A stretch of 64,000 nucleotides of DNA from Circinella umbellata (GCA_025093555.1 JAIWNF010000037.1:186001-250000), one strand, 5' to 3'; positions 37,911-50,010 are shown, numbered from the stretch's first letter. A program made the numbers and translations. The notes: a model not told the origin generated them from the letters alone.

Positions 37911-39643
37911 ATGGGGACCTGTTGTACTAAAGAATCATCGTCACTAGGCAATGATAATAAAGAAAGCGAACAAAATCGGAATATCGATAAACAAATTAAA
38001 ACAGATGAAAAAAGAATGAAAACAGAAGTCAAACTTTTATTATTAGGTATTAAACTATATTTTCTTTTTCTTTTATATATCATGATCCTCTTTTCTTTTC
38101 CTTTCTTCATAGTTTATAAAATAATAAAACTTGGGTTAAAAAGAGCCTTCCTATATATATATAAAATTATTTAGGTGCTGGAGAATCAGGCAAATCAACT
38201 ATTTTAAAACAAATGAAATTAATTAATGCTTCGGGGTTTGATGATTCTGAACGTGAAAGTTTTCGCATGATTGTATTTTCAAATGTCATTTCTATTATGC
38301 AAACATTACTTGAAGTGGTAGATCAATTAGATATACCATTAGAATTAGAAACATCCACAGTAAGATTTTATATGATTAGTAACCCTATACTCTCTCTATC
38401 TTATATATTAATAATAATAAGGATAATTATATAATTGTATATATATATATATATATATAGGAAGATGCTGATATTATATTAAAAGATGTACCCTCTATTG
38501 ATAAAGGACAACCTTATCCACCTTATTATTTTGAACCCTTAAAGCGTTTATGGTCTGATCCTGGTATTCAAAAAGCTTATCGTCATGGTAATGATTTTGC
38601 ATTACATGACAACGCATCCTAGTAAGTTCATATTTCTCTTAGGTAACAAAGGTGGGGGAATTTGTGAGGTTTATATTTTTACTTATTGAAAGGTAATAAA
38701 ATATAACAAAACAATCTAGCTTTTATAAACAATTAGATAAATTATGGAAAAAAGATTATATACCATCCAATATGGATATAATTCATTCCCGTGCAAAAAC
38801 AACTGGCATCGTAGAATTTATATTTCATTTGGGTCCATTAACCTATCGAATGATGGATGTAGGTGGTCAACGTAGCGAAAGAAAGAAATGGTAAAAATTC
38901 TATTTATTAACCTCCCCTCAAAAATAAATAAATTCTAACAATTTAGAGCTTTATGTTTTAGGATACATTGTTTTGAAAATGTAACAGCTATTTTATTTGT
39001 TGTAGCAATAAGTGGGTATGATCAATGTCTTGTAGAAGATCGAGATTCGGTAAGTTTCTAAAAATTGTATGGGATAACCCCCCCACTGCGGCCCCCATCC
39101 CCTTTTATCTTTCAAAATTAAACAGAATAAGCTTTTCTTCTTTTTTTTTATTAGAATCAAGTAAGTCTTTTTTTAACCAATTATCTTTTCAAGACTCTAA
39201 TAAGGTTAAGAAAACATACATACACACACACTTTTTTAAAATTAGATGCTTGAAGCATTGATGCTTTTTGATAGTATATGTAATTCGAAATGGTTTATAA
39301 AAACATCCATGATATTATTTCTCAACAAAATTGATATCTTTAAAGAAAAAATCAAGGATTCACCTATAAAGAAATACTTTCCTGATTATAAAGGTAAAAA
39401 AAAAAGCTTTTATATATAAATAAATATATATATAACTAATAATAATACTAAAAAGGTCCTGATAATGATTATGATCAAGCATGTACATACTTTAAAAAGC
39501 GATTTCAACGATTAAATAGAAATAAGGATAAAAGAGTGTATTCTTATTATACAGATGCTACAGATACTGACCTTTTACAACATGTCATGTCAGCCGTTTC
39601 AGATATTATATTAAATGAAAATTTAAATACTTTTATACTTTAA
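37911..39643 (+). CDS. Heterotrimeric G-protein alpha subunit
   Basis: Eight exons (37911-38046, 38175-38359, 38461-38621, 38720-38890, 38962-39049, 39155-39160, 39246-39393, 39456-39643) give 360 residues, the normal length. The N terminus MGTCC carries a myristoylation glycine and two cysteines for palmitoylation. G1 is GAGESGKST at 46-54, switch I RAKTTG with the conserved Arg185, switch [14 protein letters not shown] at 207-218, G4 NKID at 276-279, and G5 TDATD at 331-335 (usually TCATD). It acts at the plasma membrane downstream of GPCRs. The C terminus ends NTFIL and lacks the Cys at position -4 found in fungal group I (Gpa1/FadA-like) subunits, so it belongs to another subgroup. Exon 6 is only 6 bp (Asn-Gln). 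Confidence 0.95.
39155..39160 (+). other. 6-bp microexon of the G-alpha gene
   Basis: AATCAA lies between TTATTAG and GTAAGT. It encodes the Asn-Gln expected between EDRDS and [10 protein letters not shown] in G-alpha proteins. Skipping it keeps the frame and would delete only these two residues. Confidence 0.85.
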
Positions 39644-39730
39644 CCCTTTTTTTTTCCCGCCACAAAAACCTTCTTTTCCCTTCACCCCCCCCTCTCCCCC
39701 TAATTCTTTTTTTTTATTTTTCTGTAACAA

Positions 39731-40965
39731 ATGTCTACCATGATTAATCAAATTCAACGTTTTAACCATTTTCTCAATCCATTATCAGTTCAAGTAAAAA
39801 CTAATTTATTCATTCATTCAAACAAATATAATAATAATCATATACATGGTCAATAAATTTATTAATGTTTTGGAAAAAAAAAACAGTGTCGTCGCATGTT
39901 ATATAGTAGTCAAGTTGATAGTATGAATGAATGGCAATCACGTACTTTACAGGAACATACCGAGACAAAGGATATCATTACAGCATCCCCCTTAAATTTA
40001 TTAGCCAATACTTTGAACGAAAAATCACTTTCTTTTACAGGAGATACTTTACCCAAAAGGGGGACAATGGTTCCAGCAACCTATCATCATGTTTATTTTC
40101 CACCAAGAACGCGTGAAAATGAACTTGCCAGTGATGGTTATGAAACTCAATTTCATCCACCTTCTCCTCCTTTCAATCAACGCATGTGGGCTGGTGCAGA
40201 ATTAATTTTTGACAATGAGAATCCTTTGCGTGTCCAAGATCAAGCTAAAATGATTACCAAAGTGAATCGTATTGAACAAAAAAAGGGAGGTCGATTAGGT
40301 GATTCAGTCATGGTTTGGTTAGATAAAGACATTTATAATAAAAAAGGATGGTCTATGCGTGAACAACGTTGTTTGATTTATGCTAGTACAAATAAAAATG
40401 ATCCTGTTGAATCCACATCAGTACAACGTTCTATTAAAAGTAAGAACATCTTAAATATATTAATAACTTCTTTTATATATATGATTATCTAACTAGAAAA
40501 ATTTATCTAGTGAAAAAAAAACCTGAATTTTCAACTGTTATTCAACCTACTTCTATTCTTTTATTTCGTTATTCTGCATTAACTTTTAATTCACATATGA
40601 TTCATTATGATCAAGACTATGCAAGAAATATCGAAAATCATCCAAGTAATGAAATTTCTTTTCTTTTTTCAAATCATTCAAAAAAACTAACACGTTTCCC
40701 GCCCTTTAAAAAAGGTTGTTTAGTTCATGGTCCATTATCGAGTACTTTACTTGTCACTCTTTTACGTAATCATCTTTATGCTCAAGAATCAAAACAAGAT
40801 CTTATTCTTAAATCATTTCAATATCGATGTCTGGCACCACTTTATGTCAATCAACCCCTGACTTTATGTGGTAGAAAATTAAATACAAATGGTAAAATAT
40901 TTGAATTATGGATTAATGATTACCAAGGCAATTTAGCTGTGAAAGGGTCCGCTATTCTTGCATAA
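39731..40965 (+). CDS. HTD2: Mitochondrial Htd2-like 3-hydroxyacyl-thioester dehydratase / mesaconyl-C4-CoA hydratase-like
   Basis: Three exons (39731-39793, 39887-40439, 40511-40965) give 356 residues. The start MSTMINQIQRFNHFLNPLSVQCRRML is basic and lacks acidic residues, suiting mitochondrial import. The N-terminal half is a FAS1-dehydratase-like region with PPFNQRMWAGAELIF and RIEQKKGGRLGDSVMVWL. The C-terminal hot-dog half has LLFRYSALTFNSHMIHYDQDYA, holding the family motif with the catalytic Asn-x-His pair, then LVHGPLSSTLL. Proteins of this type dehydrate 3-hydroxyacyl-ACP in mitochondrial type II fatty acid synthesis (yeast Htd2) or hydrate mesaconyl-C4-CoA in bacteria; the fungal setting favours the first. 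It starts only 88 bp after the G-alpha stop, a very tight spacing for this window. Confidence 0.88.
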
Positions 40966-41274
40966 AAATAAATATACCTATAATTATTATAGCTTATTTC
41001 TTGTATATATTTCCGAAAACACACACACACACACAATATATATATATTCATATTCATCTAATCAAATTAAAAAAAAATACTTAAATCTTTGTTGTATATA
41101 CAGAAGAAAAAAAAAGGGAGGGAGGTTGTAGATATAAAAAAAAAAGAGGGAGAGAAAGAGAGAATGTATGTGATAGTACTAGGTAAAAAAAAATGTGTAT
41201 GTGATTATTATTATTATGAATATTATTATTATTTGATGTATATATTTTGAAAATGATTAACGGTAATAAGTAAA
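40966..41274. other. Short convergent intergenic region
   Basis: About 310 bp between the convergent HTD2-like and bZIP A genes. A (CA)n run at 41021-41035, A-rich and GA-rich blocks, and (ATT)n at 41206-41232. Both 3' ends share this stretch. Confidence 0.55.
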
Positions 41275-43405
41275 TTATGGATCTGTAGATAAATTATTCA
41301 TCAAGTTCATCATGGTATCTATTCATATTAATTAAATGGATAGTTAATAAAATAAGAATATGTGGGTGTCGGGGAGATATTTATATATATATATAAGAAT
41401 GAGTTTTTACTTACCGAGACTCGGAGCATGTACTGGATCTCGTAATTCAGGAGGTGAACGTAGATTTTCATACATTGGATGAGATGGACTATCATGATTA
41501 CTTATTTGACTATGCGTACTATGATTACTCGGTGATTGAGGAGGTACTGATTTTGGTGGCTTGGATAATGATAATGGTTGTAATGTTGGCATAGGTTCAG
41601 TAAATTGATCAAGTAATTCATCACCCCATAATGTTGGATTTAGATTTTCATTTATTTGTTGATATAGTTGCTGTTGTCCTTCTTTAGGTCCCATTTCTAA
41701 CTCAGGTAATCCTTTTAATGACCTCCATTTATTTGTTTTTGATAAATCATAATTGATAGCTAAAAACCTATTATCCCATTTTAAAAAGAAAATAGTATTA
41801 TTATTTAGTTGATATAATTTCCTTCTCTCTCTCTCTGTATATATATACATGGAATAAATTAAATCTTTCTTACCAAAATTCACTGAAAAATTCAGCAGGT
41901 AATTCCCAACTGTCACTCATTGTAGGATCACCTCCGTGATAGACTGCACCGTTCAATAATAATGAAAAACAACGATCATAATCCATCAAGTCACGGAAAA
42001 TAATCATTCTGTCACGCATATGAGGTGTGGGAATTAAATCAATACGTGGATCGTGAGAGATAGCTAATTGTAAAAGTGTGGGTTGTAATCGTGTCGTCGA
42101 TTTACCCAAATTGGATAATGCGGATTGAACACGAAGTTGAAGACGTATCTTTTGAATAGCTCCCAAACTTGATATCGATGGTTCTTGACTTTCTTCTAGA
42201 TGCTGATGCCTATTCATTTCATGATCCGTTTCTTCTTGTTCTCCTTCTAATTTAATATTATTATCATTCTCTGTTGTTTTGGACATCATATCATCTACAT
42301 CCGTTGATGAAGGTGACATTGAAGATAAGGTGTGAGAATGATGAAGCATGGATGGATTAATTGTATTTGTTGTCGTTGCTCCCATGGGTTCTCCAGGTTG
42401 TTGTGGTATTGAAATAAGATCAGGCATCATACTCAATTCCATTTTTACCTCACTCATAATATCATCCTCCTCTTCCTCTTCATTATAGTATTTTTGTTGT
42501 TGTTCTTCATCTTGTTGAGATTGTTGTTGAACACTGTAACTATCCTCATTTCCTTCTTCCTGTTCTTCTTCTTCTTCTTCTTCATTTTTAGAAACATGAG
42601 CAAATTGTGTTGCCATGGTAGGTTTTAAATCCACATTATTTTGAGTATAAGCATTCACATATGCTTCAATAGCATGAGGAGATGTTTTTGCAATATCAGC
42701 CAATGCTTCTTCCGTTAAATAAGGTGAATGGGTTGGAATATGAATATGATGATGAAGACAAACAAATTGAAGTGTCAAAACAACACCTCGAAGATACCAA
42801 TTTTCTGCTTTACAACCATCTAATTTGGATTTGACAGTAGCTAATTCTTTTGCTGTACTATTTCGTTGGTCACGTAATGATCGAATGGTATTTTCTAAAT
42901 CGCGTAAATGTCGTTCTTTTCGTTCACGAAATGCTCTTTGAGCAGCTCGATTTTGTGCTTTACGTAAAGCAGGTGATGCTGGATTAGGTTTTCTTCCTGG
43001 TTTTTTTCTAATCTTGATGGGTTGACCATTGGCATCTAAAGGTGGATGCTGTTGTTGTTGCTGCTGTTGAAGGAATTGTTGTTGTTGTTCAGGTGTTAAA
43101 ATAGATTGTTGATTATGGGGTAACATATTCAAAGGTATAATATTAGGTGCATTCATATGAAGTTGAGGTGATATGGAACTAGAAAACCCTCCTCCTGAAT
43201 GGTGTTGTTGGTTTGATATGAATGAGATGGGTTGAATAAAAGCTGAAGAAGTAGTTGGAGTTGTAGTTGGTATTTGTTGTTGTTGTTGTTGCAACTGTTG
43301 TGGGTCAAACTGCATGGTTCCTAATGGCCATGGTAAATCTTGTTGTTGTTGTTGTTCTTGTTCTTGTGAATAGAACTGATTAATATTTGACATGAATGAA
43401 TCCAT
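41275..43405 (-). CDS. bZIP transcription factor A (AP-1/Yap-like basic region)
   Basis: Three exons on the minus strand (43405-41874, 41767-41415, 41318-41275) give 642 residues. I chose MDSFMSNINQ as the start because the upstream in-frame part is leader-like (A- and T-runs). Poly-Gln tracts fill residues 15-120. KIRKKPGRKPNP, an AT-hook-like piece, leads into the basic region QNRAAQRAFRERK near 151-163 with the NxxAQxxFR signature of the AP-1/Pap1 class, then a leucine-zipper-like coiled coil. A second conserved domain near residues 450-545 (HDPRIDLIPTPHMRDRMIIF...) also occurs in bZIP B. Acidic runs lie at 280-350. The last exon adds DTMMNLMNNLSTDP; if its intron is retained, the protein ends at GK. 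It should be a nuclear DNA-binding regulator, possibly of stress response. Confidence 0.88.
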
Positions 43406-43655
43406 TCTGTCTAATTTTCTGTCTTTTTTTTTTTTTTCTAAACCTTTAGCCAAAAAAAATGTTGTGTAATATGAAAAAGAAAAAAACGAGTTTGTTTTTT
43501 TTTTTTTGGTTGTAAAAGTGTGTGGGGAAAAATGAAAAAAACGAGAGATGGCACGGAACATCTATTCTCCCATGCCTAATTCTATAAACTGCGTTTTAAA
43601 ACACTCTTTTAAACACGATCGTCGCTTATAAGAATTGGACTTTCATATGAAAATT

Positions 43656-43687
<32 letters not shown>

Positions 43688-45840
43688 TTATATATATCTG
43701 ACATAGTAAGTTGACTATACATTTTATTAGAAAGATCTATACAGTTCACAAATCTTAAGAAATAACTACAACATGGACGGTTTTTTTTTTCTTTTTAATT
43801 TATTTCGATAAATAGAGTAATTAGTAAAATGGCACCTACTTTTTATAGTTCACTTTAAATGTTTTGCTTCAAAATAAATAAGCTATCTCTTACTCGTGAG
43901 TTCGCAAAACAGGCTTTTATAATGATAAATATAATAATTTAACACAAATGGTGGGGGAGGGGAATCGGCTTCAACATCTGGGGTTATAATAAATAAAAAA
44001 GATGTTTAGGCGTAAACATAAAACATTTTATCCGGATTTCAATATGTTTTATAATATTGTAGAAACTCAATAGAATATGAAAAGGGAGGGAGAGCTAAAA
44101 AACACCTCAAATTAAAGATACCAAAACATATGAATTATTATTGATATACTAATAGTAATCCAAAGATTCTATTTATACGTTTAGTGACTACTTATTAAGT
44201 TTTTGAAACCTTTTTTCCATTTACCTATATTACTATTATACTACAAAATCAAAGAATTCTAAAACTTCTTTTTGTTTCATTTTTAACTTAAAAATGAAAA
44301 TAGTCGTCTTTCATTAAAACATAACATTTAATATGGAGAGTATCGGTTAAATAAATTATTGTTTTATAGATAATACGTACGTATGTAGCAAAAACAATAA
44401 TAAAAATGGATCATGAAGAAATCAATAAAGTTAGAATTAAATACAATGGTTACGATCAGTGGATGTTATTTTTTGTTTGTTTATTGATTAGAAATATATC
44501 AGTAAGCTATAAAAAATGTTTTCGGAATTGTATTAAATGAGAGAAGTTCTCACCACACAAAATTCTTGATCGTATATATATATGATCGACGCTTACAATA
44601 AGGAGTGTACTTTAATTCTAGTGATTGATTAAAATACTTATCAGTTGTAAATGGTGTAATCAAGATAAAAAAGATACTCTATAGGTATATTTATAGTTAG
44701 AGTGGGGTCACAATAACATTCACAACATCAACACCACACTACTAGTGTCACCTTTTATGATAGGGTGTGTGTGATACAGACATTGGCTTTCATTGGCTTT
44801 CATTCACTTTTGGTAATTTTGTCTTTTCCTCCAAGGTACAAATAATAACACATTGCTTAATAATCTCTGCAATTATATTTATCGTCTTGGTTATAGACCT
44901 TACTAAATTTTCTTACTTATATTATATATTGAATCTACATTATTGCATTACATAAAGTAGGTCTCGACATGGTCAATAAAAGAGCAAATAGTGGGGGAAA
45001 ATAAGATAATATATATAAATTGCATTTGAACTGATATACTTAGATATTCATCTTTTGATCTCAAGATAGTACATTGCTCTTATTTATATATTTAAATTTG
45101 GAAGAACTTAATAGGATCCATCAACAATAAAGCATTTCTATACTCTATATGAATTTTGAACGTAGAATGCATTTGAAATTATTTCTTTTTTCTCGAACAA
45201 ACCGCGTTGTTCTTTTACCAACAAGAAGAAAAAATAGTTGTTATAAAGAGTTTGTGTAACCTTTGGGACAATAAGAGAAATTGAAAAAAGTGAGTACGTA
45301 ACCATGTGAAAGACAACACAAGATTCCCACTCAATTAAATAAAAAAACAAACTCTCCACGTGGCTCCCCCTTCCTCTCCTTCCTCATTATTATTCACCAA
45401 CACTTCTGTAGGAGATGACACTTTTTGTAAGAAAAAGAACAAGTGAACAGAAATGAATTGAAAATAATAGAGAGGAGAGAGGCGAGAGAGGGAGAGTTAA
45501 GTTATATAAAAGGTGATACAATCCAAAGTATAAATTAATTAAGAGCAGAAAAATTATTTTTGTGATTTGTCTCCCCGCTTTTTTATTTCGCACAAGTGAA
45601 AAAAGCGCGAAACACACACACTTTATTACACCCTAAAAAAAGAACTTTTGATTGCATTACTCTTTTCTCTCTCTCTCTTGGAAAAAAAAAACTTTCTTTC
45701 TTTTTTTATATTTTTCCCATCGACTTTTTTATTCCTTTAAAAAAAACCCGCTCTTTTATAATTTTCTCTCTTTCTCTCTCTCTTGTGTATAATAATAATA
45801 ATCTCTTTCTCACCTTCCTTTTCCTACCCACCCCCTTTGC
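43406..45840. other. Shared upstream region of the two divergent bZIP genes
   Basis: About 2.4 kb. It holds a (CA)13 run at 43655-43680, AT-rich DNA, a duplicated CATTGGCTTT at 44788-44808, and C/T-rich leaders at both ends. Small frames (for example 44406, MDHEEINKVRIKYNG, 44 codons) have no support. No other gene is recognised. Confidence 0.5.
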
Positions 45841-45864
45841 ATGAATGACAGATATATCTTTTGA
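45841..45864 (+). promoter_or_regulatory. Overlapping upstream ORF at the bZIP B start
   Basis: An ATG at 45841 opens an eight-codon frame (MNDRYIF, stop at 45862-45864) that overlaps the main ATG at 45845 in another frame. A scanning ribosome meets this ATG first, so it would lower initiation at the main start or be leaky. AP-1 and Gcn4-type factors are often controlled by uORFs; regulation here is inferred. Confidence 0.5.
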
Positions 45865-47900
45865 ACATTTTGACCCTGAGCTTGAGCTCGGTAACTTGGA
45901 CGAAAATGGACGTCCTATTCGACCACGTAAAAAACCAGGAAGAAAACCGAATCCACCTTCACCTGCACAACGTAAAGCACAGAATCGAGCTGCCCAAAGA
46001 GCTTTTCGAGAACGTAAACGACGTGAAATGCGTGAAGCCGAAGCAACCATCAAACGTGCATTATATGTGAGAGACCAAGCTTTAAGACAAACGAATCGAT
46101 TGGAACGTAAAGTCAAAGAGCTTGAATATGAAAATAATCATTTACGTGGTTACATTCTTACACTCAAATTAGCATGTACTGCAAGTCGAGTGGATGTTCC
46201 CAATTTTGCTGACACAGGTGCCAGAGATGATATTGGTGCTGAAAAATTAATGTCTTCTAAATCCAAAAATATGTCTCAAGCTCTTGAATTTTTTCTTGAC
46301 AAAGATATGCACATCATTAGTTTACAAGAGGAACACTTACCCGCGGACTTGTTAAAAAGTCCGCATACTTTTCTGGATGTCAGTTCTCCTTCGACCACAA
46401 CTACAATCTCATCCTCATCACTACCCAACAATGATAATAATAGTAATAATCAACTCTTGGATACGTTACTATTATCACCCCAAATCATACATAATCAACG
46501 AACGATGCCGGGTAGTTTTGATATGGATAATATCACTGTTCCTTCTCAACCTTTACCACCTCTCGACCTTACTCAAACTGCAACGGTGCTGGCACCTCAA
46601 CTGCAGGCACTCAACAATAGTTGTCATCAACTGGACTCATCATTATTTCAACAACTTGCTAATACAGATCTTGTATCAAGTTTTCTTGATCAAGTGACAC
46701 GTCCAAATTTTACAATTGATCAAACACCACCTGAACTACAAGCTTTAATACCTCCTGAATGGCGTTCCTCTTTACAAAACTTTAGTGAAAAAGGACAACA
46801 GCAACAAGAGCCATTTGAAGACAGTAGTATGTCTGAGTTATGGAATCACAGTACGGACACGCATCATCATTCTAATACCACCAATCAGCAGACCTCACCT
46901 TCGAATGTTCCCGAGACTAAAAAGTACACGATTGGACCTGATGGTAACCGAGTTTATGAACCCATGACTCCGCTTGAATTTGTACGTGAAATGCGTAAAA
47001 TCCAAACAACTGATAAGAATACTTTAGTATTTTTTGAACCAAGTAAGAAGAAACAATTTTTTTATTAACTGTTTCTTTTGTGTTTCTATATTTAAAGTGG
47101 AGGGGGGGGGACGGAAGGGGGAACGAGAGGAAGGGTGGGGAAGGGAGACATATTGATCATTATTAAAAAAAAGGGCCAAGAAATTCTTATGTCAAAAAAA
47201 AAGTTTATCTAATCCGAATTTTTTAATAGCTGAATTACAACGAAATGTTCGTCACGATATTCGTATTGATGGTGTACCTGGCGCTAATATGCGTGATCAA
47301 ATGATTATATTTCAAGATTATTATGATGCAAACGAATTATTCAATATGCTTTATTCTTCTGCCATGTTTCTTGGAGGGTGTCCTGGTAATCAGGATAATT
47401 GGTTTGTTCCACCTAGTTTCTTGCGAAAATATTGGTTCTTATGTCCAAGTACCAAACCACAACGATTGGATAATAGTGTTGAAATTGCAGTTTATTTAAG
47501 TCAACGATTACAGCGTGTCCTTCATTTCCGAAAACAAATGTATTATGAACGTGAAAAATATATTGAACATTTCCCGTCTCCACCTGTTATAGAGGAACAT
47601 GAAACAACGGATGAAATGTCACGACGTTCTCCCTCTCATGAAGATGATATGATGATTGAAGCAGCAAGTGATCATTTTAATAGTGATCAGGATAGCGATG
47701 CTGAAGAAACCTTTTTTGAGTTTTCAGATGATTTACCGACAAGTATGTTGTTACTTTTAGTTTTTTTTTTTTTTTCGTGAAAGTACACATCGAGTGAATG
47801 ATTAGGGAAAACTGATTGTTAATTTTTTATTGTAGATATGATGTTAGAAGCAGCAGAATCTATGCCAAGACTTACTTCTCCAAGCATAGCTCATTCATAG
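45845..47900 (+). CDS. bZIP transcription factor B (paralog of bZIP A)
   Basis: Three exons (45845-47042, 47230-47742, 47836-47900) give 591 residues. NGRPIRPRKKPGRKPNPPSP leads into QNRAAQRAFRERK near residue 46, almost the same as in bZIP A, followed by a coiled coil to about residue 105. The middle (150-370) is rich in Ser, Asn and Gln. The second shared domain spans the exon 1/2 junction: VRHDIRID...NMRDQMIIFQDYYD...FLRKYWFL, near 410-470. The C terminus is acidic. No cysteine-rich redox domain of the Yap1/Pap1 type is evident, so direct peroxide sensing is not supported. The two genes point away from each other and share an upstream region, as expected after an inverted duplication. Confidence 0.9.
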
Positions 47901-49181
47901 TGAATTGCTGTATGATTTTTCTTTTAATAACGTCAACAACATGCATACTTTTCATATACACAACACACACACACGACATTTATATTTTCTCTATTTTTTT
48001 TGGGTAATCCGCTCCATATATGATAACCAACAACGCATAAACCCGAAAAGACATCTTCTTAACAAGGCATATTCTCTTGTGACAATGTGGTTTTTTTTTT
48101 CTTTTCTATCTATCATCCTCCCCTCTCCCCCCTCTCTCTGTCTCTTTTTTTATCAACTTCCTGTAACTCCCTCCCCCCCTCAACATTTTCATGCATCATA
48201 TCCATTTGTTAATATTTATTTATAGTTTCTAGTAGCATTTTTTTTTTCGATATCAAAAAAAGAAACATTGTTTTTTTTTATATTTCTTTCATTTAACCCA
48301 ATGGACTATTTTTTTTGGACTTTGGATGTTTTTTATTCATATCTTCAAGGTTATTTGATTCTTTTTTTTTTTTTTTGAGATAATATTTTGACATAAAACA
48401 TGATTTTTTAAAAAAAATTGAGGATTAGAGGCAAAGAAATCACGAGGGTATTTTTTCTTCATTGAGGCAACATTACGCACCTACTGGGCAATTGGGTGGT
48501 TCTACCTGTGCGATTTTTTTTCTTAATGGTGCTCGCGGGTTTTCAATTGTAATACGGCACCAACACCCATAATCAATGCTCTTGTGATATTACCAGTACA
48601 ACTTCTTACTAAACATACTTCAAAAAACTATACAATTTTCTCTCTTTTTAATTTTTTTGGATAATAACTTCTCACGGATGTTATTCGTTTTAATCAATTT
48701 TACCCTATTGAAACCATTTTACTTTAATATACGTAACACAGAATACTGTAACGGTATTTGCTTTCAATTTAATCTACAAGTCAAAAATGGTATGAAATGA
48801 TAGCAGGTTAATAAATGAAGTGTTATCGATACATAATCATACTACTATTAATAGTAGTAGTTCATTCACAATTACCCCTACTATGATATATATATTAACT
48901 TACCATAAACAAATTGAAAGGAACCCGCCAGATTATATTTTGACATGTAAAAAAAAAGAAAAATAAATTTTAATGAGAACCATGGAAATCTTACACAATT
49001 ATTTAGTGATATATATCTAAAAGTTACAAAGATATACTGCTTACCAAGTAAGACAGGTCAATGCTTCTTCCCTCTCGGGCACACCAACCTGGATAAAAAT
49101 AAAAATAAAAATTGGTTCCTTGTGGATGGTCTCTGCCATACAATCCCGTTGCACAGCTTTTTTTTACAGAATGGGAAAACG
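47901..49181. other. Intergenic, AT-rich
   Basis: bZIP B 3' flank with T- and C-rich tracts to about 48300, then AT-rich DNA without a convincing frame. The 3' part overlaps the possible downstream exons of the candidate transcript starting at 49399 on the minus strand. Confidence 0.45.
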
Positions 49182-49218
49182 TTACAACGACATAAAGTTT
49201 GAGTATCCACAAGGAACC
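49114..49218. repeat. Inverted repeat, 14-bp perfect stem
   Basis: GGTTCCTTGTGGAT (49114-49127) and ATCCACAAGGAACC (49205-49218) are perfect inverted copies separated by 77 bp. They lie in the possible exons of the minus-strand transcript above and could fold as an RNA hairpin. Confidence 0.85.
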
Positions 49219-49399
49219 ACCCAGGAGCTATGGACCCCGGGGACCTTGAAGATTGTGCCAGCTGTCTTGGGAACTGCTGTCATAATAAAGAAATAGATGT
49301 CATTGTTAGTAGAAAAATAATAAGTATCATATAATATTGTCTAAAGTAAGATAAGAGGGAAATAAATATAATCCTGAATATAGAATACTTACACTTCAT
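49182..49399 (-). CDS. Possible small spliced gene (33-residue product) or spliced ncRNA
   Basis: On the minus strand a TATA box (TATATAAAGG, about 49483-49492) is followed by a CA-rich leader like those of highly expressed genes. Then comes ATGAAGT at 49399-49393 joined to a strong donor GTAAGTATT. An acceptor at 49277 (TTATGACAG) gives exon 2 (49276-49182), reading SVPKTAGTIFKVPGVHSSW and ending at TAA. A further intron could instead join CATGLYGRDHPQGTNFY (from 49160 downward). The local GC content is higher than in the flanks. No homolog is recognised. A 14-bp inverted repeat covers this region. Confidence 0.3.
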
Positions 49400-50010
49400 T
49401 GGATTAGCTGGCACAAAAAAACGTGTGTGTTTGTATCTGTTGTGTTTGTCAAGAGAAGAAGAAATGTCTGTTGAGATCCTGCCTTTATATAGCTTTTTAA
49501 TTCAACTTTAATTTTCCATACATTCTCAGGACAACATGTGGTCAATTAGATATGCTATCTTTTTGGTATAGACAAGTTAACAACACGTTATTCACTGGTA
49601 TATTAATATGATCATGTCTCAAATAAGAAGTAGGAGAACTAAAAGAAACAATTTTTTTGTTATGCTTGAATCTTAATTCGCGTGATCGAATTGATAACCT
49701 ATTCTATGCTGTTAAAAGAGTATGAGGGGGGCGGATCACACATTCTCTTTTTGATCTTGCATCAAGAAATCAGAGAAGTAAAGATTATTTATTTTTTAAA
49801 TTGAAAAACTTTTGTTTTATTAAAAAGAATAATTTCCCTATTAGAAGAAATGTAGTATAATTATTCAGAATCAGAGCGCAAGAGGTGTTGAAGCGTTCTT
49901 CAATGTGTGATTGGAGTACTTCGTATAAAGATATAAAATAAAGAAGAAATAATACACTATGTTGTTGTATTTAAGTAGTAAATTATATAATGAAGAACAG
50001 AAATTTGGGT
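49400..50010. other. Intergenic with the TATA box of the candidate small gene
   Basis: The minus-strand TATA box and CA-rich leader of the candidate small gene lie at 49400-49495. The remainder is AT-rich and holds no gene that I can support. Confidence 0.4.

Noticed and set aside
41870..43561. A longer bZIP A start at 43561
   Set aside because: The extra 52 codons derive from A- and T-runs typical of leaders here (KKKK, FFF). The start at 43405 gives a conventional N terminus.
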